Origin: Adlercreutzia wanghongyangiae
GTDB taxonomy: Bacteria > Actinomycetota > Coriobacteriia > Coriobacteriales > Eggerthellaceae
Direction of reading: 5' to 3'
NCBI RefSeq assembly: GCF_035989245.1
Contig: NZ_JAYMFF010000014.1
Location: forward strand, 1 to 64,000
DNA: 64,000 bases
The position numbers and the translations under genes are program-made. The notes below the pieces were generated by a model that was not told the DNA's origin, made no database searches, and saw only the letters and a program-made list of their open reading frames with translations. Below, piece after piece: positions 54,872 through 63,775 of the stretch. Position 1 is the first letter of the stretch, and each line of letters begins with the position of its first letter.

Positions 54872-55663
54872 CTACTTGACGAACGCGGCGAGCAGGCTGG
54901 CAGCCTGTCGGTAGAAGGGCACGCGGGAATCCCTCTGCACCGCCTCGGCGAACTGCGGCATCCACTGCGCGGCGTGATCGGCCATGAACTCGTCCCAGGC
55001 CGCTTCGGGGGAGCCGCCGGGCAGATCGGCCGAGGCCACCACGTCGCCCGGCTCGGGGCCGTCGTCCTCGGCATCGAACTCGTCGATATCCTCGCCGATC
55101 TCACGGTATTCCGTGGCCTGCTCCCCAGTAGGGGCACCGTCGCCACCGGCCGCCACATCGGCCGCACCTTCCGCGTCCAGCGCATCGGCGGCGGCGCGCA
55201 GGGCTAGGTACTCCAGAAGTTCCAGCTCGGTCCATACGGCGTCCAGCGGCTCGTTGGTGCCCTCGGGGCGGCCCAAGCCGCAGCTCTTGCAGAAGCGCTC
55301 CACAGCCATGGAGTGCGGATTCACGAACAGCAGCGGCTGCACGCCTTCTGCCTGGGCGCGCCACACGCCCTCATAGGGGCTGCACACCGCCTGCGGAGCG
55401 CCCACGAACAGGCGCGTAGCCTCGGGGCGCAGCTCCTTCTGGATCTCGGCCGGATCGGGCAGCGCAGCGGCCTCGGCAGCACCGGGAGCCGCAGCAACGC
55501 TCCAGTTAAGTCCGAGCGCCCCGGCGATCTCGTCGGCAGCCTCGCCCCACTCCCCCGAGGCGATGGCATCGGCCAGCACGGTGTCCTCGGGATAACGGAA
55601 CGACAGCGCCAATAGCTCGCACAAAGCCGCACGGGCCTGCCAGGTGTCAGCGGAAATGGTCAT
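54872..55663 (-). CDS. TorD/DmsD-family molybdoenzyme chaperone
   Basis: 263 residues, all-helical. Family features are LALSFRYPEDTV, SPYEGVWRAQ and the E-L-E-LLEYLALRA helix, here interrupted by a ~65-residue acidic insert (Ala/Asp/Glu-rich, about 163-218) before the last helices. Binds the Tat signal of a molybdopterin enzyme until cofactor is in place. The same strand carries dmsAB-like genes 0.6 kb upstream, its likely client. GAAGGAGG before ATG 55663. Confidence 0.85.
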   Translation of the reverse strand: MTISADTWQARAALCELLALSFRYPEDTVLADAIASGEWGEAADEIAGALGLNWSVAAAPGAAEAAALPDPAEIQKELRPEATRLFVGAPQAVCSPYEGVWRAQAEGVQPLLFVNPHSMAVERFCKSCGLGRPEGTNEPLDAVWTELELLEYLALRAAADALDAEGAADVAAGGDGAPTGEQATEYREIGEDIDEFDAEDDGPEPGDVVASADLPGGSPEAAWDEFMADHAAQWMPQFAEAVQRDSRVPFYRQAASLLAAFVK

Positions 55664-55863
55664 GGGGAACAGCGCCTCCTTCGGAAATAATTGTTTCTAG
55701 GAAAGAATAGCACAGTATCGCGAAGGTACTCGCCTTTACTTGGGCTTCCCCGTGGCGGATTAGCCCCAGTTTTCAAGTTTGCAAAATACGCTCACCGTGC
55801 TCTTGGCAAAACAGTAAAACAGAGAAGACCGCGCGCGCAAGATTCACCTCGGCCCCCTCAATA

Positions 55864-56079
55864 TTGGGACTATCGCGGAAAGACAGGGGGATTCTCTGCG
55901 GTATTACCCGAGTCAAGTACGGGCGCATTCGGAACATTCGCGAGCTGCCGGGGCTCGACATCCGTGAGTTCAGCCCCTATCGCCAGCGCCTTATCCGCAA
56001 GGGCATCATCTCTGGGGAGGAGCACGGCTGCGTGCGGCTCCTCCTTCCGTTCTTCGACCGGTACATCCTGGCGCATTAA
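55864..56079 (+). pseudogene. C-terminal remnant of an AAA ATPase-like protein
   Basis: An open frame of 71 codons with YRQRLIRKGIISGEEHG and RLLLPFFDRYI, like the winged-helix end of the AAA ATPases that carry an 'YRxRLxxKGxI...GxVxFxLPxF' signature. No ATPase domain precedes it and no ribosome site. Probably a relic; might be chance. The rest of 55664-56272 holds no supported gene. Confidence 0.35.
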
Positions 56080-56175
56080 GACTTCGGCTAGAGAGGGCGG
56101 AACGAGCTCCCGCAAGGCCTCCGGGTCTTCATAATCTCAAAGCAATAATCTCTCCCTATCTACAACGTCAATAGC

Positions 56176-56216
56176 AAGCCCTCCGCATCTGGAGGGAGGG
56201 AAGATGCGGAGGGCTT
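56176..56216. terminator. Hairpin downstream of DMSO-reductase-like operon
   Basis: Fifteen-bp stem AAGCCCTCCGCATCT/AGATGCGGAGGGCTT with an 11-base loop; 57 bp after the Fe-S subunit stop. Confidence 0.6.
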
Positions 56217-56272
56217 TGATTGCAAATGGCCTCACATTGTTGAAAGACCATCAGAATCCATTTTTCTGCACG

Positions 56273-56914
56273 CTAGACGAGGTAATACACCGACGGAGTG
56301 GTCCCCTCTTCCGGAAGTAGCTGCTTATACTCGCGCGAAACGATAAGCTTTGAAACCTCGGACTCAGGATCGTCGAAATCGCCGAAGTAGCGCACGCGAG
56401 CGGGGCATACTTCAACGCAGGCGGGTTGCTCTCCGCGCTCCAGCCTATGCCAGCACATTGTGCACTTCTCGACCGTATTGCTTTGATGGACCGGGGCGGC
56501 CGCATCGCCCATCGCGAAATCGATTGCGTACTTAGGCTCGCCTTCGTTATACGAACGCACTCCTGTATAGGGACATGCCATCATGCACGACTGACAACCG
56601 ATGCACGTATCACAATCTTGACGGACAGCTCCTGTATCGGGGTCTTTGAAAGTAGCGCCAACGGGACAGACTTCTACACAAGCGGGTTTTTCGCAATGCT
56701 GACAGGCAGTAGCGACGTTGTCCATGGTTAACGCAGGCTTCTCTCCAATCGCGGGATATACTCCCGAAGGCGTGTCGAGATTTTCCTTTCCCTCGGTTAC
56801 TACACGGTTGTACCAAATTCCATCCGGGAGATTGTTTTCAACTTTACAAGCAACAGAGCAAGCGTTGCATGCTATGCAGCCCTTCATGTCGATAACATAG
56901 CCAAAACGCGTCAT
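56273..56914 (-). CDS. DmsB-like four-cluster ferredoxin subunit
   Basis: 213 residues. Four Cys groups: CIACNACSVACK (13-24), CQHCEKPACVEVC (~71-83), CDTCIGCQSCMMACP (~101-115) and CTMCWHRLERGEQPACVEVC (~151-170). Carries electrons between the catalytic subunit and a quinone-side partner. ATG shares its A with the end of the upstream stop (TAATG). No membrane anchor gene follows. Confidence 0.93.
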   Translation of the reverse strand: MTRFGYVIDMKGCIACNACSVACKVENNLPDGIWYNRVVTEGKENLDTPSGVYPAIGEKPALTMDNVATACQHCEKPACVEVCPVGATFKDPDTGAVRQDCDTCIGCQSCMMACPYTGVRSYNEGEPKYAIDFAMGDAAAPVHQSNTVEKCTMCWHRLERGEQPACVEVCPARVRYFGDFDDPESEVSKLIVSREYKQLLPEEGTTPSVYYLV

Positions 56915-59403
56915 TATTCATCGCCCCCTTCATTCCACGGACGAACCTCGCAAACGACATCCATGAAGTTAGAGTTGACGCCGTACTCGTCGAACTCATT
57001 CGTGAGTAACTCGGACCATCCGCCCGCCTTGTGCTGCGAGCGCTGCCAGCCCTTCGGGTAAACCATCACCCCAGGACGCATGGCCTCGGAGTACACCGCC
57101 TTTGCCACCGCATGTCCGCGATCGTTGTAACAGTCCACATACGACCCGTCCTCAATGCCACGGGCCTTTGCGTCTTGCGGGTTGATCTTCACAATGGGTT
57201 CCGGATCAATCTCTCGCAGCATAGCCACGTTGTAGTACTGAGAGTGCACACGATAGCGCGGTCGCTCACTCATCAATTGAAGGGGGTATTTCTTCATAAT
57301 GTCATTCTCGGACCAGGCTTCAAACGGGGGGAACCAATGAGGCAGCCTCTCCGCCTCATAACGTTCAGGACTCGGCACCTTCTCGCGAGGAGAACGCACC
57401 TGCGGATCCTCCTGATAGAACTCCAAGCGTCCCGTTGGAGTAGCGAAACCCGTTCCGTCCGGCCACGATACATGCGGATCAGCGACGTCGTAGCGCAAGT
57501 CTCCCTGCTCCTTGAGGGCGTCGATGGTCAACCCCCTAGCCACCCCGTCTTCTGTCTCGAGGATTTCTTTGATTGCCTCCTCATCCGTCATCTGGAAGTA
57601 TTCGCCATATCCCAGCTCCTGAGCCAAAAGGCGCGCAATATCCGAGTCGCGCTTTGCCTCATAGGGAGGCTCTGCGCACTTCTCGTTGTAGTGGAGATTC
57701 CACGTCGGACCGTCAGTGCAGATGTCCACCTGCTCAAAATGCTGACCGCACGGCAATACCAGGTCGGAATAGCAGGCGGTGTCCGTCATCTGCGTGTCTA
57801 CCGTAACCACATAATCCAGATTAGGCCAAACGTCATTTATGAGGGCATTAGTGTGGCACATGGTGTTATAGGGGTTTGCGCTCCAGATAAACAGCATCTT
57901 TATGGGGAAATCCTCGCCGATACGCTGCCCGGTCTTCATGACCTCCGGCAAGCTGAGAATACCTACTCCAGGGGTATTCTTGGGCTGAGGGCTGCTAAAT
58001 GCGTAGTTCGTTCCGGTATAGACGGGATACGAATTGCCAAACGTAGAGCCAGGCTTGCACATGTTTCCCGTAAGAGCCGCCATGGTCATGCCGGATATGC
58101 AGACCTGCACGCCATTGCCATATGCAGTATTGCCATAACCCAGAAGGTGGGACACCGACCCGGCAATGCAGTAATCTGCAAGCTCCTCGATCGTCTCCTC
58201 CGTCAATTGGGTCATCTCTGCAACTCGCGACACAGGGAATTTGGCCACTTCATCGCGAAGAAGCGCATAGGCCGTCCTGCAAGTCACTCCGTCGAAATTG
58301 TACTCTGCATCCAAATCGGGAGCCGTGGCGTCATCGCAAGAGACCAGTTCGCCATTCTCTAGAACCATGCAAGGGTCGGCAGGGGCTTCCTCACCCGCTT
58401 CTTCGGCGAGAGCTTCGTCTGCCTTTGCGCTGCTGGGGTCGATGTCAGACAATCGCAGATACTTTCCCGTATCAGACCTCACCAGGAACGGTCCCACGGT
58501 GGACTTTGTCATAAATGCTACATCGACGGCTCCGCGCTCGACCACAATATTCATTATACCCATGAACAGAGCAGTATCTGCACCGGGACGGATAGGAACC
58601 CAAATGTCAGCCTTGGAGGCAAGCTGGGTGTAAATCGGGTCCACGACAATCAGCTTCGTACCATTTTGCTGCGCTTCTTTTATGAAATGCCAATGATGAA
58701 CCTGGGCATCGGTGATGTTGGCGCCGTAAACCATGATAGTCTTCGAATTGAGAACATCACTAATCTCGTTGCACTCGTTGATGCCGCCATTGAAACGCCA
58801 GCCACCATAATAGCTGGCCATATCAGAATCTGCGCTAATGGAACAGGCGTCCAGGAAACTGAATAGACGATTGTACATAGCGTTTGTCAGCTGCCCGTAG
58901 TTGCCCGAAATGGACATGGTCGCCAGCGCCTGAGGACCATACTGCCCCTGATACTCCTTGATTTTCGCGGCTACTTCGCTAATAGCCTCATCCCAGCTAA
59001 TGCGCTCCCATTCGCCGGCGCCACGCTCCGTGCCCTCAACTCGCCGAAGAGGGTACTTCAACCGCTCCGGATCGTTGATGCGATGAACATGCGACAGTCC
59101 TCGCTGACAGATACGCGAATAATGAGGATCGCTCACATAGTCCCGTCGAGAAGTCTTGACAACATGGCCATCGCGAACGTGCACGTTCATATGGCAGAAA
59201 CCGAAGCAATTCGGTCGGCAGACACCGCGAAACACCTGCTCCTCCACTACGCCCGTTTCCGCGAGGTCAGATTCAGCTCCTCCCTCTTTTGCAGGCGCGC
59301 AACCTGCAAGTCCTGCGATTGCCGCAAGGCCAGCAGTAGCACCTGTGGACTTGAGAAAGCCGCGGCGCGTGAGCCCCGATCGGGCGCTCGTCGTTTGAGT
59401 CAT
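56914..59403 (-). CDS. DMSO reductase-family molybdopterin oxidoreductase
   Basis: 829 residues. Twin-Arg signal LTRRGFLKSTGA followed by lipobox-like LAGC, so an exported, possibly lipid-anchored enzyme. [4Fe-4S] motif CRPNCFGFC with a later ICQRG. Domains typical for DmsA-like enzymes follow: SISGNYGQ, VYGANITDAQVHHWHF, VVDPIYTQLASKADIWVPIRPGAD-type segment, SANPYNTMCH and the C-terminal beta barrel (ERPRYRVHSQYYN). Substrate unknown; gut Eggerthellaceae use such enzymes for many organic acceptors. Codons are visibly less GC-biased than in neighbours. Confidence 0.88.
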   Translation of the reverse strand: MTQTTSARSGLTRRGFLKSTGATAGLAAIAGLAGCAPAKEGGAESDLAETGVVEEQVFRGVCRPNCFGFCHMNVHVRDGHVVKTSRRDYVSDPHYSRICQRGLSHVHRINDPERLKYPLRRVEGTERGAGEWERISWDEAISEVAAKIKEYQGQYGPQALATMSISGNYGQLTNAMYNRLFSFLDACSISADSDMASYYGGWRFNGGINECNEISDVLNSKTIMVYGANITDAQVHHWHFIKEAQQNGTKLIVVDPIYTQLASKADIWVPIRPGADTALFMGIMNIVVERGAVDVAFMTKSTVGPFLVRSDTGKYLRLSDIDPSSAKADEALAEEAGEEAPADPCMVLENGELVSCDDATAPDLDAEYNFDGVTCRTAYALLRDEVAKFPVSRVAEMTQLTEETIEELADYCIAGSVSHLLGYGNTAYGNGVQVCISGMTMAALTGNMCKPGSTFGNSYPVYTGTNYAFSSPQPKNTPGVGILSLPEVMKTGQRIGEDFPIKMLFIWSANPYNTMCHTNALINDVWPNLDYVVTVDTQMTDTACYSDLVLPCGQHFEQVDICTDGPTWNLHYNEKCAEPPYEAKRDSDIARLLAQELGYGEYFQMTDEEAIKEILETEDGVARGLTIDALKEQGDLRYDVADPHVSWPDGTGFATPTGRLEFYQEDPQVRSPREKVPSPERYEAERLPHWFPPFEAWSENDIMKKYPLQLMSERPRYRVHSQYYNVAMLREIDPEPIVKINPQDAKARGIEDGSYVDCYNDRGHAVAKAVYSEAMRPGVMVYPKGWQRSQHKAGGWSELLTNEFDEYGVNSNFMDVVCEVRPWNEGGDE

Positions 59404-59516
59404 TTCTCCTCCTCAGAAATTCCCATCCCCCATGGGCGAATCCGGTTGCATCGCTACATGCTGATGGGATTCCAACATAGTCTTCGAGAATCGGCCGGAT
59501 TCTGATGGAGCCAGTC

Positions 59517-59568
59517 TGTCATACTCTGTCATAGGTTGTCAAGAGAAAATGTAGGACAATCTATGACA
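59517..59568. promoter_or_regulatory. Repeated TGTCATA sites upstream of the molybdoenzyme gene
   Basis: TGTCATA at 59517 and 59527 (10-bp period), and TGTCATAGGTTGTC (59527-59540) opposite GACAATCTATGACA (59555-59568), 13 of 14 paired. ~115 bp before the catalytic gene. Looks like a regulator site; a transcription terminator is the alternative. Confidence 0.45.
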
Positions 59569-59635
59569 AAGAGGAGAAATCTTGTCGTAGCGGAAGAGAG
59601 CCCGCCGCAAGACGGCGGGAATCCCACCCTGGTCG

Positions 59636-60898
59636 CTAGCCCCTATCCCCTGACGCTAACGCATGCTCGACCTCGAGAAAGGGGAACGTCTTCTGCTTGA
59701 ATTGATCGGTTAAGGCGAACATAACGGGAGCGCGGCCTTTGGTCTTCTCGACCACGCCAGCCTCGGCAAGGCGCCCCAGATACTTGCGCGTTTGCTGGGT
59801 CCCCACTTTCAACAAATCGGCCATCCGATCAACGGGGGCGTCATCGAACATGCCGAAGGCCGCCTGTTGGGCCAGGCCGAAGATGACCATCATCTCCTTC
59901 TGGTTGAAATCGCGCTCTTTCTCCAGCGCGCCGCAAGCCTCTGCGATCAGCTCATAACGCTCGCGCCCCTCTTCTAATCTCGCTATGAGCTCATCCTGCG
60001 CTTTCAAGATGAGCTGCATCATGGCGCTCACAAAGAACGTCAACTCTCCTCCATTAAGGGGGTTTTCCGTCACCTTGAAAGCCTGATAGTACGCTCCTTT
60101 GTTCTCAGCGAGAGCACGGGAAAGGGAAAGCGCCGTCGGCTTTGAGAGCGATTCCTCCAAAAAGAGCGAGAGTAGGTAACGACCCGTACGCCCATTGCCG
60201 TCGTAGAAGGGGTGGGCATATTCGAAAACATAATGGGACGCCAACGCCCCGTACAGAGCCGGAATTTCCTCTGACGACACCATGGCAAGCATCGCCTCCA
60301 TGGCGTCAATGATAGCCTGCTCGGGATACAGACCGCTATGGACGGGCTTCACGCCGTCGGTTACGTACACTTCCTGGGCTCTGAACAAATCGCCATCGAG
60401 GGCGTCTTCCAAAGGCTCGCCGCTCATGACTCGGTCGTAGATAGAGCGTATGTCCTCGGGCGTTTGCGGCACATCGGGAGTCTGGAACGTCATATCCAAG
60501 TAGAGGTGCGCGAACTCGCGAAATCGCTTCTCCTCGGCACCTTTCTTAGGGGCCGCACGCAGCGCCTCCTCGATCTGACGCCGAGTGCTATGTATATTCT
60601 CGATGGCATTGCTGCTGATGACCTCGTCGAATACAAGGCTGCGCAGCACTTCATCCCCGGCAATCCCGGGAATCATCGACATGAGACGCGATACTTTGCG
60701 CTCTTTTCGCATCACTGTCTCCAGCAGCACCGAGAGCTCCCGGGGCGACGCGATGAACAACTCGCCGTTGGCCGCCTCGAAACCCAAGCGAAACGACGAT
60801 GGAGCCTCGAGGCGCTGCCGCAAGCGCGCTCTGGCGTTCGACTCGCGTTCGGACGAAGCGTCCATGTGGTACAGCACGGAGAGTTCCTTATACTCCAT
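59636..60898 (-). CDS. Fic-family protein
   Basis: 420 residues. Catalytic loop HPFYDGNGRTGR at 229-240 complete, and inhibitory motif S96-N-A-I-E-N101 in the N-terminal part (class II type). C-terminal winged helix (DRMADLLKVGTQQTRKYLGRLAEAG). Probably an AMP-transferase with self-inhibition; target unknown. No partner antitoxin gene, so not a Fic/Phd-type toxin-antitoxin pair. Single gene. Confidence 0.92.
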   Translation of the reverse strand: MEYKELSVLYHMDASSERESNARARLRQRLEAPSSFRLGFEAANGELFIASPRELSVLLETVMRKERKVSRLMSMIPGIAGDEVLRSLVFDEVISSNAIENIHSTRRQIEEALRAAPKKGAEEKRFREFAHLYLDMTFQTPDVPQTPEDIRSIYDRVMSGEPLEDALDGDLFRAQEVYVTDGVKPVHSGLYPEQAIIDAMEAMLAMVSSEEIPALYGALASHYVFEYAHPFYDGNGRTGRYLLSLFLEESLSKPTALSLSRALAENKGAYYQAFKVTENPLNGGELTFFVSAMMQLILKAQDELIARLEEGRERYELIAEACGALEKERDFNQKEMMVIFGLAQQAAFGMFDDAPVDRMADLLKVGTQQTRKYLGRLAEAGVVEKTKGRAPVMFALTDQFKQKTFPFLEVEHALASGDRG

Positions 60899-61010
60899 CG
60901 CTCGCCTTTCATCTTTTTATCCGAATGGCCTCTTAGTATAAACAAGAGAAAACCGAAGGAGCCGTTATTTATACTTTTTCCTGAATCGTACAAATAAGAG
61001 GGAGGAGAAA

Positions 61011-61055
61011 GATGGCTTGTTTATCCTCTCAAAGAGAGAGGATAAACAAGCCATC
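61011..61055. terminator. Twenty-bp perfect hairpin
   Basis: Arms 61011-61030 and 61036-61055 (GATGGCTTGTTT... with ...AAACAAGCCATC), loop AAAGA. 22 bp after the SPFH gene stop in minus direction, with TTTCTCC next, so a terminator is likely. Confidence 0.7.
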
Positions 61056-61077
61056 CTGTGGCATGATGGCATTAGCC

Positions 61078-62043
61078 CTACTTCGCGGCCTTCACCAAGG
61101 CTTCGGTCATGTCGGGGTCGGTGAAACCCTCGCTGAAGGCGCTGGGGATGACGAGCGTACCGCCGGATTGCTTCACCGACTCGTAGGCCAGGTGCATGGT
61201 GCGCAGCCTCATGGCCTCGGGATCGTCCTCGTAGTTGGCGCTTGCGTCCTTCAGCATGGCGGAGATGTCGGCCTCCGCCTCGGCCAGCGTCATGCGGGCA
61301 TCGCGCTCGCGGGCGGCAATGGCGCTGGCGGCCATAGACGACTGCAGCTCGCGCGGCACCACGATGTCGCGCACCTCCACATCGATGATGTCGATGCCCC
61401 ATTCCGACAGCTTCTCCTCCAGGGCATCCTTCAACTCGGCGTCCAGCTGGTCACGCCGGCGGGCCACCTCGGCCAGGCTCGCGCGCCCAATGGCCTTGCG
61501 CAGCGTGGCCTGGGCCATCCACGACACGGCGCTCGCGTAGTCCTCAACCTCCATGGCGGCCTTCTTCGGCGAGAACACCATCCAGAACACCACGGCGTCC
61601 ACGTTCACGGGCACGAGATCGGTGGTGAGCGTCTCCTCGGCGCCGAAGTAGGTAGCCGCCACGCGCTGGTCGATGCGCACCGTGTAGAACTCGATAATAG
61701 GCCAGGTGAACACGATGCCAGGCCCTGCCACGCGGTTGAAGCGGCCAAAGCGCATGACCACGGCGCGCTCCCACTCCATGACGATATGCACCGACGAGGC
61801 GGCCAGCGCGGCCGCCACCACGGCCGCCGCGAGGGCCGCAAGGCCGATGCCGCCGGCGACCACCTCGGCAACCGCCAGCACCACCGTCGCCGCTACGGCG
61901 AACACGATAATGGTGAACGTCACAGCACCGTTGCGCGAGGTACGGCTACGCCCCGTTTCCAGCCGCCCGCTCGTCTGCGGCGCCCTCGGCGGGGGCGTCG
62001 GGGAATTTGACGAGGCGTCCGCGCCGTGCTTCCTGCGTGTCAT
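61078..62043 (-). CDS. SPFH/stomatin-like membrane protein (slipin)
   Basis: 321 residues. A cytoplasmic Pro/Arg-rich start (1-40), hydrophobic hairpin (~41-90), then the SPFH domain (VMEWERAVVMRFGRFNRVAGPG; VPVNVDAVVFWMV; IVVPRELQSSMAASAIAARERDARM). Scaffold of membrane microdomains. Start 62043 has a very good ribosome site (GGAGGAA, 8 bp), which means that its first 98 bp overlap the end of the GntR gene in another frame. Confidence 0.88.
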   Translation of the reverse strand: MTRRKHGADASSNSPTPPPRAPQTSGRLETGRSRTSRNGAVTFTIIVFAVAATVVLAVAEVVAGGIGLAALAAAVVAAALAASSVHIVMEWERAVVMRFGRFNRVAGPGIVFTWPIIEFYTVRIDQRVAATYFGAEETLTTDLVPVNVDAVVFWMVFSPKKAAMEVEDYASAVSWMAQATLRKAIGRASLAEVARRRDQLDAELKDALEEKLSEWGIDIIDVEVRDIVVPRELQSSMAASAIAARERDARMTLAEAEADISAMLKDASANYEDDPEAMRLRTMHLAYESVKQSGGTLVIPSAFSEGFTDPDMTEALVKAAK

Positions 62044-62479
62044 GTCCTGTTCCTCCGTTCTTGTCGCGCTTGGCCTTGGCCGCCACGAGGGCCGCCGTAA
62101 ACTGCGCGTCGATATCTTCCAGCGAGAGCCCCAGTTCGGTGCAGCGCTGGAGGTACTCGGCGGTAAGCGCCTCGGCCATTACCGAGGCCGACACCCCCGG
62201 CTTGTCGGACACATCGGCCACGAACGCCCCCTGGCGCCGCTTCGAGACGATGTAGCCGTCCTCCTCCAGGCTCTGGTACACCTTGCTCACGGTGTTGTAG
62301 TTCACCTCCACCTGGGCGGCCAGGCCGCGCACCGTGGGCAGCTGGTCGCCCGGGAGGTAGAATCCCGAGGTAATAAGGTAGATGAACCGGTTCTTCAACT
62401 GCAGCCACACAGGCAGCGAGCTGGCATTATCCAGATCGAACAGATCTCCGGCCGGTATGGTGCGGCCTAGCTCAACCAT
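61946..62479 (-). CDS. GntR-family regulator (YtrA-like)
   Basis: 177 residues. Winged HTH: LPVWLQLKNRFIYLITSGFY, GDQLPTVRGLAAQVEVNYNTVSKVYQ-type helix, then EDGYIVSKRRQGAFV. Short C-terminal helical tail as in YtrA members, then a charged end. GAGGAG before ATG 62479. Overlaps the upstream membrane gene by 13 bp and the SPFH gene by 98 bp. Confidence 0.9.
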   Translation of the reverse strand: MVELGRTIPAGDLFDLDNASSLPVWLQLKNRFIYLITSGFYLPGDQLPTVRGLAAQVEVNYNTVSKVYQSLEEDGYIVSKRRQGAFVADVSDKPGVSASVMAEALTAEYLQRCTELGLSLEDIDAQFTAALVAAKAKRDKNGGTGHDTQEARRGRLVKFPDAPAEGAADERAAGNGA

Positions 62480-63564
62480 AGGGAAGGCTCCTCTCGTTCT
62501 CCATCTTCCGTATATCCGCCGGCGGGGTTCGCGGCATGCGCGCTCCCGTCGGCTTCCACTTCCTGCAGCTCCAGCGGGCGCTGTTCGCCGGCTTCCACCA
62601 CTGCCCAGCGCAGGCCCGCACCGCCCGCCAGCACGAGCGCCGCCAGCGCGACCAGGGCCACAGGCGGCACCGCGAATGCGGGCGCGGAGAAGGCGGCTGG
62701 GACGTCGACCTCGCGCAGCGAGCGCGCACCACCCGAACCGATCGCGCCGCTGCCACGCCGCCGCTCGCGCAACCAGAAGGCGGCCTCGATGGCGAGGGGC
62801 GCCGCCAGACCGCACAGCACGAAACCGCACCACCACGGCAGCGCTGCCGAGCCGTGCAGCAGACGCTCCACCGAGGCCGCCACGCCGGGATGGTCGCTTC
62901 CTGCGGCGCCAGCCAGAAACAACGCTCCGGCCAGCGCCTCAGCGCCCACCACGACGGCGTCGGACCGCAGAATCGCGCGGCCCAGTGCCACGGTGCGCCC
63001 GTCGGCCTCCACGAACAGCGCGCATCCCGCGACAAGGGCACAGCCGCACGACGCCGCCGACAGCACGAACAGCACCGGCACCCACCCGCTCGACCACAGG
63101 CGCACGCCGGCGAGCCCCTGCAACAGCAACCCGGCGTATACCGCCACCACAAAGGCGAGCGCTACGGCTGCCACCTCCAGCACGGCCACCGCCGCGCGCC
63201 CCACCCAAGGCAGGTACAGAAAGCGCACGAGAGCCAACGCAGCTCCTACCGTTATAAGCGCCGTCAGCGCCCAGGCACCCACGTTCATGAACGTGAAGCC
63301 CGGGGTGAAGAACAGCGCCAGCACGCGGTCGGCGCGGCCCACATCGGCAATCAAGCAGGCAGCACCAGCGACGAGCGCGGAGGCCGACGTAGCCGAAGCG
63401 TAGGCCACCAATCGCTCGGCTGGAGAGGTGTCTGCCACCGAAGCGGCCGATGCGGCCCCGCAAGGCGCTCGCACGACGAGGAGATCGACCAGGGAGGCCG
63501 CAGCAATGCCGCCGGCACCGGTACCGGCCAGAAACAGATAGGCTGCCACCAATTCCCCGAACAC
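62467..63564 (-). CDS. NrfD/DmsC-like membrane anchor protein
   Basis: 365 residues, eight to nine membrane helices. The start ELVAAYLFLAGTGAGGIAAA is typical for NrfD/PsrC quinol-oxidising anchors. GTG start 63564 after GGGAGGAG (the frame opens earlier at a TTG, 63582). Neither Fe-S nor Mo subunit lies beside it; it is followed by GntR and SPFH genes. Might serve one of the anchorless molybdoenzymes in this window, which is speculation. Confidence 0.75.
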   Translation of the reverse strand: MFGELVAAYLFLAGTGAGGIAAASLVDLLVVRAPCGAASAASVADTSPAERLVAYASATSASALVAGAACLIADVGRADRVLALFFTPGFTFMNVGAWALTALITVGAALALVRFLYLPWVGRAAVAVLEVAAVALAFVVAVYAGLLLQGLAGVRLWSSGWVPVLFVLSAASCGCALVAGCALFVEADGRTVALGRAILRSDAVVVGAEALAGALFLAGAAGSDHPGVAASVERLLHGSAALPWWCGFVLCGLAAPLAIEAAFWLRERRRGSGAIGSGGARSLREVDVPAAFSAPAFAVPPVALVALAALVLAGGAGLRWAVVEAGEQRPLELQEVEADGSAHAANPAGGYTEDGEREEPSLWLS

Positions 63565-63673
63565 CGCGCTCCTCCCGCTCAATCGTCACGCTCAGTATGC
63601 CACAACCGTTCCCAAAAGGGTATGACAGAATGGGACAGGCCTTCGCGGTGCCGGAAACGTCGTGCGTGCCCGC

Positions 63674-63751
63674 GGGCGGCCTGAAGGTCGCCCCTACGGA
63701 GAGAGGAGAAATCGGATCGTTTGGCGCTTGCGGCCTGAAGGCCGCCCCTAC
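63674..63751. repeat. REP pair, GTAG type
   Basis: Copies at 63674-63697 and 63728-63751, same orientation (GTAG on the minus strand), the second with one arm shortened. They fill part of the 211-bp gap (63565-63775), which otherwise shows no gene. Confidence 0.7.
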
Positions 63752-63775
63752 GGGAGAGACAGGGCTGCCACTTCC

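Noticed and set aside
54617..54914. Short open frames on both strands at 54.6-54.9 kb with similar products
   Set aside because: The similarity comes from the inverted repeat arms; no ribosome sites, no conserved motif.
59636..60898. Fic gene as part of a toxin-antitoxin pair
   Set aside because: The inhibitory SxAIEN motif is inside the same protein, and no small antitoxin gene adjoins.
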